From Pyrocephalus nanus (lineage: Eukaryota; Chordata; Aves; Passeriformes; Tyrannidae), in assembly GCA_038380795.1 (NCBI GenBank), contig CM076259.1:78499724-78563723 (forward strand): a stretch of DNA of 64,000 nucleotides. Direction: 5' to 3'. Position numbers and translations under genes: made by a program. Positions 43,959-55,480 of the stretch are shown one piece after another (position 1 is the stretch's first letter; every line of letters begins with the position of its first letter). Under the pieces are notes generated by a model. That model was not told the origin of the DNA and did not search any database. It saw only the letters and a list, made by a program, of their open reading frames with translations.

Positions 43959-44960
43959 CTAGAAGTCTTCTAAATAGATCCTTTCTTCTGAGCCTTCTTT
44001 GCAGCTTTTTTGCATCTCTCTCCACTCTCTGTAGGCCTCCTCTGGTCCACCCCCGACATCTCCTCCTTCTGTGTTTTTCAGGACTGGAAAAGCTTGGGAA
44101 GAACTTTTAGTCATGGATTTTTTAACACAAAAAATCAGACAGGGAAGGAAGACAAGGATGGAGACATTGATAATTAGAAACAAAATGATTCCTCTAACAA
44201 CCTTGTTGGCCCAATCAGAAAGGGAAGGAAAGTGGAGCCAGCTAAAGAGACCTGAAAACCCTTTGTCTTGGTTTACGCTGATGTCACTAACAAGTTGTTT
44301 TAGAGTGTTGATGCTTTGGTACACACTCTCAGAGTGGTCTGAGAAGTTCAGACAACACAGCCCTTCAAATTCTTGGCAACCGTGGCCATGGGCAAGCAGT
44401 AAAAAGTCAATGGCTGCTCTATTCTGGAGAGAAGCTTCTTTGATTTTTAGGGTGCCTGCTAGCAGGTCCCCAATGGCAAGAGAAGTGGCATTGGCTTCGT
44501 TGGACATCCAGCAGGCCATGTGGGATAGTGGAGAGGGCTTTGGCTGTACCAATGCTGGCAATTATATAACTACCCCAGAATCTCTGAGAGGGAGACCAAG
44601 TTTTAAATTTGGGGTCACAGTTTGATGGGACATTGATGGTTGGTCTATCCCCCATGACTGGATTGTTTTGAGGGACGTTGTGTGCTGGTTGTTTAGAGTC
44701 AGGAGCGACTGGAAGGGGTCTAGATTTGGTGCGCATCAAAATAGATGCTCTTTTGTTTCGAATGAGTTTGGGTCTGCTAGAAATTTGGTTCCTGATTATT
44801 TGCAATTTAGCTGGGTTGTACAGAGTAAGCTTTCTAATGGTACATGGCCCTCCCACTGAGGGGACAAAACAGATTTACTTTGGATTTAAATATAAAGTAG
44901 AGCATTTCAGTTTATCTTCCACTCTGTGTTGAAGAAATACCTGTGAGGTTGTAAAAAATT
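43959..44960 (-). pseudogene. Retroviral env pseudogene, alpharetrovirus-like TM subunit
   Basis: A 3' open frame of about 200 codons (44561 down to 43959) has the features of a retroviral transmembrane subunit: the segment LQNRAAIDFLLLAHGHGC, overlapping the immunosuppressive-like region, then a CX6CC motif, a spacer with an NFS glycosylation site, and a strongly hydrophobic membrane anchor (VVRGIILFLIINVSILVFL) with a short cytoplasmic tail. Upstream the SU and fusion-peptide-like sequence continues in another minus-strand frame. The frame break falls near 44520, and an in-frame stop occurs at 44875-44877. Sequence further upstream is more decayed. This is described as an old retroviral gene copy that cannot make a full envelope protein as it stands. 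Whether the TM part is transcribed is unknown. Confidence 0.85.
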
Positions 44961-45342
44961 TATTGTACATATTCATTAGGTGTGTTATGGAACTAAGATT
45001 GTTCCTTTTTATGTGTCTGAAGAGGAACATCTCACTGTGTTGAAGGTGACTGAACTTCTACTGACAAAGTAATGTATCTGATAGTTTTAATATTGCATAA
45101 AAAGTTCATGATCTCATGTATAGTGTTCCTGCATCCAGATCCATGTAATCCTAAAAATAAACCAATTTTCAGCTATGAACAGACTTTGAAAAGCCAATAT
45201 CTGAATGGTCTGTTGCATTTCAGGGTTCACAGATGCAAGGTGAGTGTGAAGAACTGTTGGTAATATTTTGATCTGTAAATTTGTTTTGGCTTTGTCTCAT
45301 GGGATTAATTTAAAATACTATTTGAAAACAAAAAGCCTTTAT

Positions 45343-45555
45343 ATAGAAACATACAATACCTGGAGTTGGAAGGGACCCACAAGGATCATTGAGTCCAACT
45401 CCTGTCCCTGCACATGAGAACCCCAAGAAACACACTGTGTGTCTGGAAGTGTTGTCCAAACGCTTTTTGAACTGACAGGCTTGATGCTGTGACCACTGTC
45501 CTGGGGAGCCTGTTCCATTATCCAGCCCCATTCCAGGTGAAAAACTTTTCCATGT
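45343..45555 (-). mobile_element. CR1 LINE 3' fragment
   Basis: Clear reverse-complement CR1: gagttggaagggacccac, aaggatcattgagtccaac, ccccaagaaacacac and cctggggagcctgttccatt, ending at gtgaaaaacttttcc. About 210 bp; it sits directly next to the upstream (env-side) limit of the retroviral remnant. Confidence 0.9.
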
Positions 45556-45865
45556 TTGAAATATACTTTTGGATTTTCAGGATAGTTGAAAAACTGTCTT
45601 GTTTCAACTGGTTATGTGTGGTATAAGAAGGCTTAAATGTATGTGACGTGACATGGAAATAGCCACTGGAAGTGGAAAAGATGGATGTGACCAATTTAAT
45701 TGCTACTGTTAGAGAAACTTATTGGCGACTTACTGGTGCATCATCTTTCACATCCCTTAAATATGCCAAGTAATGACAATTGTTCTAGATCCTCTATAAT
45801 TATTATGTTATTACAGCTATAGCTAAAATTTGTTACCTTTCAGCTACTATTTCTAATAGAAATAA

Positions 45866-46449
45866 TGTGCAGGGCTGAGGGCTGGACTCAGTGGTCCTCG
45901 TGGGTCCTTTCTGACTCAGCATATCCTGTGATTCCTGTGTTCAGGGATTGGATCATGTACTACCATCACATAAGTGCACAAAGCTTCAACAATGACCTTT
46001 TTATTGTTAGTGACTTTAATTGTATGGTATATGCAGCACAAGGATATGTCAAAAAGAGAAAATATTGAGACGTCAGTTGTGATACAAGAAATTGGCTCTT
46101 TGCCATTTTGTTAGTGTTGGTATTAAGTAAGCTGCCCATTGACTAGAAACACGTTGTTTTTTAGGCATTTTTCAGGTGACTTAGAGTTGGGAAAGAAAAA
46201 AAGGAATGTAAGAGTTGGAAACATTGTGCAAGGCTTGAATTTTTTTATTTTTAATCCTCACCCCCCATCCCTTTTTGTCCTCCTCCAGTACAAAAGCTGT
46301 TCAGTTGCCTAAAACACGTGTGCACTTTTTGATGAATTGGTAACTTTCCGGGAATAGTTGTGATAGAATTACCTTTAACTCAGTATAGCAGTTACCCGAA
46401 GAGGTTTGAAAAAATGCCTGTATCTGAATGATTTTACTGACATCTATTG
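45866..46449 (+). repeat. Duplicated block, copy 2 (5'-truncated CR1 tail plus ~500 bp)
   Basis: The first ~80 bp are a sense CR1 3' end (tgtgcagggctgagggctgg … atcctgtgattcctgtg). The rest is the same non-CR1 DNA as at 28353-28855, about 97% identical by eye and in the same orientation, 17.6 kb apart. The CR1 homology starts abruptly at 45866, preceded by unrelated AT-rich DNA. The shared sequence ends at tctattg (46449). I saw no clear target-site duplication. Confidence 0.9.
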
Positions 46450-46671
46450 TTGTTAGTGTCTGGCTGCCTCCAAAGAAAGTTGTTGTTTTAATTAAAGGAG
46501 CAATGCTGATCTCAGAACCGGAGGCAGAAAGTTGGCATGACTATCTTACTTCAGACAACCACAGGAAGGCTTGTGGCAAGATCAGTAATGCTTTTGTAGA
46601 ACTCAAACTTTAGTGTGAATAAATGTACTGTAGAGAGAGGAGGGAACCTTAGAGATGTCCTATTTTTCCTC

Positions 46672-47880
46672 TTATAGAATTGTACATGTTTGAAGGGATC
46701 TAGGGACATCATCTCATCCAGATTTATCCTCTTAGTAGCATCAACGCTCAGTTTGAAGATGATTGCTTAGAGCTTTGCCCATTGGGTCTGGCATTGAGAT
46801 TACACAGCCTTCCTAAACAGCCTACTCTTCTTCTCTCTTCTTTCCAGTAATTTTTGTCCTCACATCCAGTTGGAAACTTCCACTTCATTTTATGGCAACT
46901 GTCTTTATTTTTTTGCTGTGCATTGCAATAAAGAGCTTGGCTTTATTGTCTTAGAAAGCTCCTCTGGAAGGCTGCTATTAGATGCCCAGTAAAGCCTTGC
47001 TGTGTTTCAGGTTTCACAAACTTAGCTCTGTGTGTGCTCTGACCACCTTAATTGAGTACGAGGTGGGTCCAAAACTGGACGCAGCAGGTCTGAATAGGTA
47101 CTGACCAGGTCTAACAGGTGGTGAATAAAGGAGAATAATTGCTGCTGTTGGTCTGCTGCTGCTGATGCAGCCACATTTCATTGGCTTTCATTACTGCCAG
47201 GTGCACTGCTCACTCGCTCTGCAGCCTGTTAGACTGCAGGACCCCCAAGTAATCTTAGGCAGCCAGTCAATTCCACAGCCTGTACCAATGCAGGGGTGAT
47301 TATTCTGTGATAGGTACGGAACTCTACCTTTTGTTCTTGTAGAAATTCATGAGATACTTTTGAGGCCATTCCTGTCTAAGAAACTGTCTAGGTCTCTGAA
47401 ATGCTGCCTTGCCCTTGAATATATTGATGTACAGAAGCTTTAGCATGATCCACAGACTGGTGGTGGTACATTCCAGGACAATAATAAGTGCCAGTTTTTC
47501 CCTCATGTAGTTGTGCACCTGTGTAGACTGTAATGTGCTTCCTTAGAAACAAATACGCTGTTGTTGCAGTCACTCTCTTATATGTCTAGAAATAGCTTTC
47601 AGGACATCTTACTCTCTGTTACTTTCGCGGAATTAAAGTGAAGCTGACTGGCTTGTAGTTTTCATGGTCTTCTCAAAGTTGGGTGCAATGTTTGTCTTCC
47701 TCCAGTTATCACGAATCTTTGCTGACCTCCAAAGCCTTTCAAAGGTGACAGGACAGTCTTACGACGACACAAATTACCTTTCTTAGCATCCTGTTTGGTC
47801 TTACTGACTTCTGTGGGTCAGTTCCTTAAGAGATCATCACCTTTTGCTACTGGTAGTTCTTCTTCTTCAGCCTATCTAAT
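46672..47880 (-). mobile_element. Old, degraded CR1-like LINE (about 1.2 kb)
   Basis: The start resembles a CR1 3' terminus (tagaattgtacatgtttgaagg). Later blocks such as gtccaaaactggacgcagca, gcaggacccccaagtaatc, gaagctgactggcttgtagt and caaagttgggtgcaatg correspond in order to segments of an antisense CR1 ORF2. The copy is heavily mutated, and its small open frames are by-products. Confidence 0.7.
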
Positions 47881-47984
47881 GTCTGTGTTGAAGTTGTTCC
47901 CAACATCCATCAGAAACCTCCCTGCTTGTGATCTTCTGTGTTCCTGTTCCAACAGATGTGAGGGATGTTATTTTTCTGGTAAAA

Positions 47985-48092
47985 ACCCCTCAACAACCAA
48001 ACAGACCACCCCCAACCCCAAACTGTGAAGAAGCCAACCCTTGCCTCCTTCAACCCACAGCCCCAAAACCCCAAACCAAAACCACACAAACA
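47985..48092. repeat. A/C-rich low-complexity tract
   Basis: About 100 bp made almost entirely of A and C on the + strand (aacaaccaaacagaccaccc, ccaaaccaaaaccacacaaa), ending exactly where the next CR1 3' end begins. It may be the G/T-rich target or tail associated with that insertion. Confidence 0.75.
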
Positions 48093-48093
48093 C

Positions 48094-49110
48094 TCAGAAT
48101 CACAGAATAAACTAGGCTGGAAAATACCTCTGAGATCGAGTCCAACCTTTACCCCTCTTCTACTAGACCATGGCACTAAGTGCCAAATCCAGTCTTTTCT
48201 TAAATGCATCCAGGGATGGTGAATCCACCATTTCCCTAGGCAGCCTATTCCAATGCCAAATCACTCTCTCTGTAAAAAACTTCTTCCTAATGCCCAACCT
48301 AAACCTCCTCTGACACTGCTTAAGACTGCGTCCTCTTGTCCTACTGCTGACTGCCTGGGAGAAGAGACCGACCCCCACCTGGCTACAACCTCCTCTCAGG
48401 TAGTTGTAGAGAGTGATGAGGTCTCCCCCGAGCCTCCTCTTCTCCAGGCTGACCAACCCCAGCTCCCTCAGCCTCTCCTCACAGGACTTGTGATCGAGTC
48501 CCTTCACCAGCCTTGTTGTCTTCTCTGGACCCGCTCCAGCACCTCGATGTCCTTCCTGAACTGAGGGGCCCAGAACTGAACACAGCACTTCTGGGTGTGA
48601 CCTCACCAGCGCTAAGTACAGAGGAAGGATCACTTCCCTGCTCCTGCTGGCCACACTGTTCTTGATGCAGGCCAGGATGCCACTGGCCTTTTAGGCCACC
48701 TGGGCACACTCCTGGCTCATGTTCAGCTTCCTATTGATTAGAACCCCCAGACTCCTTTCTGCCTGGCTGCTCTCCAGCCACTCTGTTCCCAACCTGTAGT
48801 GCTTCACAGGTTGTTGTGGCCAAAGTGCAGGACCTGGCACTTGGCCTTGTTGAACCTCATCCCATTGGAATCAGCCTATCTCTCCACTCTGTCCAAGTCC
48901 CTCTGCAGAGCCCTCCTGCTTTCCAGCAGATCGACACTTCCTCCCAACTTGGTGTCTTCTGCAAATTTGCTGATGGTACACTCAATCCCCTTGTCCGGAT
49001 CATCAGTAAAAATGCTAAACAACACTGATCCCTGGGGGACACCGTTAGTGACTGGTCACCAACTGGATGCAGCACTGTTCATCACCACTCTCTGAGCCTG
49101 GTCACTCAAG
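48094..49110 (-). mobile_element. CR1 LINE 3' kilobase
   Basis: The best-preserved antisense CR1 in the window. Starting with cagaatcacagaataaac it contains the standard blocks ctctgagatcgagtccaacc, gtctcccccgagcctcct, caggtagttgtagagagtga, ccaagtccctctgcagagcc and tgatccctgggggacacc. It covers roughly the last third of ORF2 and the 3' UTR. Confidence 0.95.
48163..48654 (-). pseudogene. CR1 ORF2 C-terminal fragment (163 codons open)
   Basis: The minus-strand frame encodes the C-terminal thumb/connection region of a CR1 reverse transcriptase: [61 protein letters not shown], stopping shortly before the LINE 3' UTR. The last 110 or so codons are uninterrupted, while the beginning of this frame looks shifted relative to the family. 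Without the polymerase and endonuclease parts it is non-functional. Confidence 0.85.
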
Positions 49111-51887
49111 GTCTTGAAGACTTTGATTTGCTTAAGGAAGAATTTTCCCCCTTTATCAGCTTGAGCAGGTGAACTGTTAAAAAATTTGTGCTGCAGTATT
49201 ACCGTTTCTGGCCTCTTCCTTGATCCAGACCTTCCAGCTCTTGCCTTCTTGCCCTTTCCCAAGAAGAGTTCCATATATTTGACCTGCCCTTTCTTACTGC
49301 TTGTTTTAATAATTGGGTAGGCCATTCATTGCAGCACTGCAGTTGTGTAACCATGCTAGCTATTCTCAGGATGTTGCAATTCTGTCTACATACCAGCTCT
49401 GGCTCCTGTTTCCTTGGTCATGTACCTTTATTTACAGCTGCTTAAGGTGGGCATCTTGACTTTTTTCTTTTTTTCTTCCCCCCTCCCCACCATTGCTGAC
49501 TCCTTTAGGAGAGGCAGTGGTGTTTCCTGCTTGCCTTAAGCATAGGCTGTGGTGGCCTTTCATCTGCCCTGTTCCAAGCTCAACCTGGTTGGGAAGCTTC
49601 TAGCAGAAAGTAACAGAAGCATCTGAAAGCAGAAAATCTGCATATAGGGGGAAAAAAACAAAAGAAACCTGCCAATAAAAGTTAATGAGAACTTAAGAAA
49701 AACCTTAAATCAGCTCTCCTGTCAAAAGTACCACCAGCTTCTCCTCATGAGAAACCACCAAAAGCTCAGCTGGGGTGCCTGTAGCGTGGGGTGCCTGGGA
49801 GTGTCTGATGGATAGACCATGCTCCTCACTCTCTGCCCCTTGGTTTAGTGCAGATGGCTGCACTGGAAGACTGAAGATGACCATGGTAGTTAGGTGGGTA
49901 GTGTTTGAAGTGTGGGTCTGCACAGAGCCCCTGGTCAGGAATCCTCTGAGCAGTGTTCCTCTTTACTTTGAGTCGTAGCGTAGAGATATCAGTGATAGTC
50001 TTCATATGGGTGAGGCACATCACCCTGAATGACTGTGCCTTGTCAGGTGTCAGGAGTTGATTAGGCTGCAGACAGCATGGCATGTTGCTTGTATGGTAAA
50101 CTGTACCAGGGACATTAAGCTCATATTTCCCTGTCCCAAGTTCCCATGCCCTTCTTTTCTGGGGTTAGCATGGACAGGAAAGTTTTGGACATGATTGCAC
50201 GCATTGCTACAGTTGTGCTGCATCTTCCTTGCGGAGGGACTCTTAAGACACAATCTCTTCTAACCTTACTGGCTGGGTATGTATTTATTTTTTTTTGATA
50301 TTCATAAAGAGATTCAGAACCATCTCCATTTGGTTAGTATGATCTCTAAGGAAAGTGAAGTGTACTTACATGAATTTTTTTCACTGAATAAATGGAACTG
50401 CACAGTTTTGTAAGATACAAACAAGGTCAGAATACCTGAGATATTTGTTCCTGTTATAAACAGTTCAAAAACATTTACAGATGTATGGATTAGATAATTA
50501 GGCACCTGCATTTTTTAAACAAGTATTGCAGTTTAGGTTTCTAATTAGCACATACTTCAGTAAAAAAAAATCAGTTGTGAATAATTGTGCATAAAACTGT
50601 GTGACAGCAGAATATTTACAAAACAAAACGGTGCCTTTGATATAGGATTTAAAATAGCTGTAAATGTATTTCAGTAAGAAACACTGTGTATGGTTGTTTG
50701 TTACAGCACTTTGTTTTTTTGGACAGATCAGGTAGTGTACGGAATCACAAATTTTGATGTTCCTTTTTCTCTTTATTAAGTAATTCAATACATTGAAGTT
50801 AAACATGAATTTAGGCAAATTGTACATTGAGTATAATCTGTCAAAATTACAGCATGTATTATTCCACAGTTGTGAAAGAAAGTGAGGGTATACTTTTAAA
50901 TACACAAATCTTTCTACTGTAAATTTACATATTCTGTGATTCTGTTGTCTGGGTTTTGTTTGTGGAATTCAACTAAATTCAAGAGATGGAAAGCATGGAA
51001 ACTTCTACTCAGTTGGGCTGTAGTTCTTATTCTGGGCCCAAATGTCAGGGAAGTTGTGTCTCCCACAGAAATTTAGTCCAAACTTACCATATATATCAAC
51101 ATTAATGGCACTAATATGCCAGAACCTGTAGAAAATTTCAGTGAAGCGTTTGAGTCCCTGCATTATGTTCTACTTCACCCTGAGAAAGCTGTCCATGAAG
51201 TTGTTTGTCAGGTCATGATGCCACTGAAAAATAAAAAAAGCTAAGAAATACAATATTTTGCAATCTTTATTTATTTGAGTAACTAGATATGTAAAAGAGA
51301 AAACAGAGGGAAGCATATGGAATGTTCCATATGACACTCACTTGTACCTTAATGCAGGGAAAAACTTGTAGTCCAGGTGGTACACTCTGTAAAGTGATGT
51401 ATTGCATCTTTAGGCTGTGTGTTCTGTGGTAGGATTTTCAATGCCTGAAATATCACGTTTGCAGTTCTTAAATGTGTAGCTAACCTCTGCTGTTCTTGGG
51501 CATTAAAAGAGTTGTTTTCCTTAGGTAATGGTGAGCTTCACCTTCTGGACAACAAGTACTTTGTAATTACTGCATCTTAATTCTATTACTTTAGCAGAAG
51601 AAAATACCAACAAAGGAAATGCATATGAATAAGTGTTGTAAATACTCAGACTTTTTAAACACACTGAAATGTTCTGTGCTTTAAGAATGTTTTGCTTTGG
51701 GTTTGTTGTTTTGGGTTTTTTTGTCTTTGTAAGAAAAACAAGAAAGAAGGATACTCATTACAGAATCAAATGCAAATGGTAAAACTTCGGTTTTGGATGT
51801 GTGTGTGTTCACTGATGAAGACAGCCGGATGACTGAAATGAATAACTGTTCCTTCTTTATACTTCAGGAGCTGATCTGACTTTTTAA

Positions 51888-52073
<186 letters not shown>

Positions 52074-52877
52074 TAGTAAGGTTTGAACTCATAAATGAAT
52101 CAAAGTTCAAAACATTTCAAACACTCCACTAAAAAAGGCCTAGAGTCTTGTGTTTTCCGGTGTCTTGGGTCATTGCTCAAACTGTATGGCTATCATGCAC
52201 AATACAGCCTTCCTGTTTTTATTCTCTAGCCTTTCTGTTGCAGGAAGACTGTGAAGTGTGTTCAGTTTGTTGGGGGAGAAAAAAAAGCTATAGGCATCTG
52301 TCCTGAGGGATGGAGCTTGAACTCTGGATCCTATTGGAGAGCTTGAATGCAGCAGAGGATGTAGGAGTTTAAACACTCCGATTCTTAACATTTTTCTTGC
52401 AAAGTCTACTTGGTTTTGTCAGTATTTTGGATTCTGTTCTGAAGTATCTAATGCTCCCTGGGAACTCAGGAGGATTTGTGTCCCATTTTGGTCAGTTTGT
52501 GGTTTAAAATCAGTTGTATTCTCTTTAACTTCTGGATAGTGACCATTTATGCATTGTATTGGATTTAGCATTAAGTCACATATGCTAATGCAGAACAAAA
52601 GTTGTTTCTTTCAGACACTTGCTAGCAAAATTATGATTTCAAAATTTGTGATATGTTTAATCTTATGTAGGCAGCTAAATTTTTGTGTTCGTCATTAGCC
52701 TTGAGATAATACTTCCTGACAAGAAATCTATATGAACCATTTTTGTTCCCTCAACAGAAATTTCACTCATTACACAGAAATTTCATTTATTTTTATCCAA
52801 AATTAAATACTTTCTATGTTGTTGTGGACTTCCTGTGTTTTTATTTATTTTATGTACACAGGCTAACTTACTGTATT

Positions 52878-53430
52878 TCATAGAAGTGTAGAATAATTTG
52901 AGTTGGAAGGGATCTTTAAAGATCATCTAGTCCAACCCCACTGCCTTGGGGAGGGACATCTTCAACTAGATCAGGTTGCTCAGAGCCCTGTCCAACCTGA
53001 TCTTCAGTGTTTTCAGGGATGGAGTATCTACCACCTCTCTGGGCAACCTGTTCCAGTGTTTCACCACTCTCATAGTGGAAAAAAAAAATCTATTCCTTAT
53101 ATATAGTTTAAATCTATTGTAGTTTAAGGCTATTTCCCCTTGTCATGTCACTACGGGCTTGGATAAAAGTTTGTCTCTTTCTTATCAGCACCCTGTAAGT
53201 ACTGAAAAGCTGCAATTGGGTCTCTCCAGAGCCTTCTCTTCTTCAGGCTGAACAACCCCAATTCTCTCAGCCTTTCCTCTTAGAAGAGGTGTTCAGTCCA
53301 TATAATAATTTTTGTGTCTCTCCTCTGGACCTGTTCCAACAGGTCAGTGTCTTTCCTGAACTGAGGACTCCAGAGCTAGATATAGTGCTCCAGGTGGGAT
53401 CTTACCAGAGAGGAGTAGAGGGGGAGAAGT
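52878..53430 (-). mobile_element. CR1 LINE 3' fragment
   Basis: Reverse-complement CR1 with nearly complete 3' landmarks: tcatagaagtgtagaat, gttggaagggatctttaaag, atcatctagtccaacccc, ctctgggcaacctgttccag, ttcaggctgaacaacccc, ctcctctggacctgttccaa and ctccaggtgggatcttacc. About 550 bp, moderately diverged. Confidence 0.95.
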
Positions 53431-55263
53431 GAAGAAGAGAAACATTGAAATAAACAGTCTGTAAACAGCAAAATGAAGAAACTGTAAAAATGAAATTTAA
53501 ACCCCACCTTATTCTCTTTTGAAGGGTCATGGAAAGATACATAGTTTCAGCATTTGTCTTAGTTACAAAAGAGGGCAGATTGTTAGAGCATCTTTCTGTA
53601 TTCTCTTGCTGTGGCTAGTAATATTCAGCTACCTCTGTATTTTTTTTTTTGTGCATGCAAATCAGTACACCTTAAAGATCTGTTACCTTCAGTGCTTGCA
53701 AATTTGGGAGCTTCAGCAGATTCCTACTGATTCTTCAATGAATTAAGTTAGATGGGATTGATTCTTCTGTACTTTCATGAGCTGGGGGCAGATTTTATGT
53801 TGTCTTGATTCCTTTGGGTTTAAAAAGTTACCTCAAAAAATTAGGTAGTACTGTATTTAAGAACTGTTAAATAATTTCACTTAGAGTAAACAAAATGTCT
53901 TTGCTATTGATGATTTATAGTTGTATTTATAATAAGTGTACAGTGAATGTTTTTCTTACACAAACACTTTGATGGTACCTTTTAACAATATCATAGCATA
54001 TCATTTTAACTTCATGTTCTAATCAGCTTTAGGCCGTTGACCTTGGTTCATTTTCAAACTGCTGAATATACAAACAATTTGAGACCAGATGCCAAATATT
54101 TATTACTTTAGCAGTAACTTTTAAATAGAACTTTTTTTTTTTAGCATTCTCATATTTCTCCAAAGCATTGGTACTTAAAATTGTTAAATAAGGAGTTTCC
54201 TGTGTCTAGCTATAAAACAATCACTTTTTAAAACATGAGAAAAAACTAAAACAATTAACAGGAAAATAGAGTCCAAATAGACTTTATGCTTGAACTGATT
54301 TGAAGTTTGTTCTCCTGAAGTATCTGATAAAAAGGACCTGAATTTAAAGTAAGAGTACGTGGACTGTCTATTACTTGGCTAAACAGCAATCCTACAACTG
54401 GAAAGAGAATTTATCTGAATCCCGTAGGAGAGGTTCCGCTACATAATATTGAATTATTTTGGCATATAGATGTATGTAACATATACTAGTCATAATCATG
54501 TAATCCCACAGAACTGGAAATTTTCTTTTAGAAATATTTAGGTATGTAAAAAAAACTTGTATCTGTGACACACATTTTTAATGAGATGTGTACTGGAATT
54601 TCATGTCACCTCAGAGAGGATGATTTCAGTGTTTTGCAAGTATCTTCTGAAAGACAATTATTGTATGATTAGTTTCAGATAAGAAAAACAGTGGTCACAG
54701 AATAAAAGTAAAGGGTTAACGCTACAAGTTGTTGCCTTATTCTATTTATAATTGTCTTCTCACAGTAAATTCCTGCATGTCTCTTGGAGCCATATTAACT
54801 AATGATTGAAAAACATTTATTTAGGATCCAGGCTGCCGAAATGTTGTAGGATATGAGAAATATCCCCAAGTGAAAGAAAATATTTACTACTCGGATTGAG
54901 AAATTTTATCCTCTTCAGAAAAATACAGGGACAAGAGAGAAGCACAGAAAGTAATTTTTATTGAAATATTCCAGGACTCTTTGATTGTTTTGGTGATGCT
55001 GAATTCTTTGGAAAGATGTGGGCTTTCTAACAGTGAAACAGAAGTGCTCACAAGGAATCATTCTACTTACAGGACAGTGATTTTTCCATTGAGTCCCATG
55101 CTATGTTCTATAGGTGTAATATTTTAATATTAAAAAAAAAAACAACCCACAAAAAAACCTCAGTCAAAAAAATCTTAGGATCTCCCAACTGAGTTTCTGT
55201 AGAGCTTCACTCATCTGGATTGGATGTGTGAAGACTTGGGTAGGAAGTACCTGGATATTTTCC

Positions 55264-55284
55264 TTTTTTTTTTTTTTTTTTTAA
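55264..55284. repeat. T21 homopolymer
   Basis: A run of 21 T, about 180 bp before an 18-base A run on the same strand. Confidence 0.9.
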
Positions 55285-55335
55285 ATCTTTGTGCTGAGTC
55301 TCCTGTTAGGGAATCTAGCAGTTGGTTGGAGCACC

Positions 55336-55352
55336 CTGCTGCTGCTGCTGCT
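55336..55352. repeat. (CTG)n microsatellite, five and a half units
   Basis: Five complete CTG units plus CT, lying between the T21 and C11A18 tracts. It is short and probably not unstable at this length. Confidence 0.85.
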
Positions 55353-55451
55353 AAACCTCCCCCTGTGCAGGGAAGAAGAGGGGTCTGGGACATGCTGTAG
55401 TTTAGGAATATCTGAAGTTGTCAATCATCTAGACCTCTTTGAAGGGGCTTT

Positions 55452-55480
55452 CCCCCCCCCCCAAAAAAAAAAAAAAAAAA
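55452..55480. repeat. C11A18 compound homopolymer
   Basis: Eleven C directly followed by eighteen A. A further G5A10 lies about 40 bp downstream (55516-55530). Confidence 0.9.

Larger units (their letters stand above)
43630..45260 (-). mobile_element. Endogenous retrovirus remnant: env (SU 3' part + TM) and 3' LTR
   Basis: A 5'-truncated provirus, antisense to PCCA. Read on the minus strand it gives decayed surface-subunit sequence (roughly 45.25 to 44.6 kb), the transmembrane subunit (to the stop at 43959) and then an LTR-like region. Gag, pol and a 5' LTR are not seen. The transmembrane subunit closely resembles the avian sarcoma-leukosis (alpharetrovirus) class. The downstream region carries a minus-strand AATAAA at about 43.73 kb followed by a GT-rich stretch, as in a retroviral R/U5, and a CCAAT box about 80 bp before it. 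The right-hand limit is uncertain. Confidence 0.85.

Noticed and set aside
44071..44625. 184-codon open frame on the + strand
   Set aside because: It is the antisense shadow of the env transmembrane region, which has clear retroviral motifs on the minus strand.
48253..48564. 103-codon + strand frame and several neighbours at 47.8-49.1 kb
   Set aside because: Antisense of CR1 ORF2. The CR1 motifs read on the other strand.
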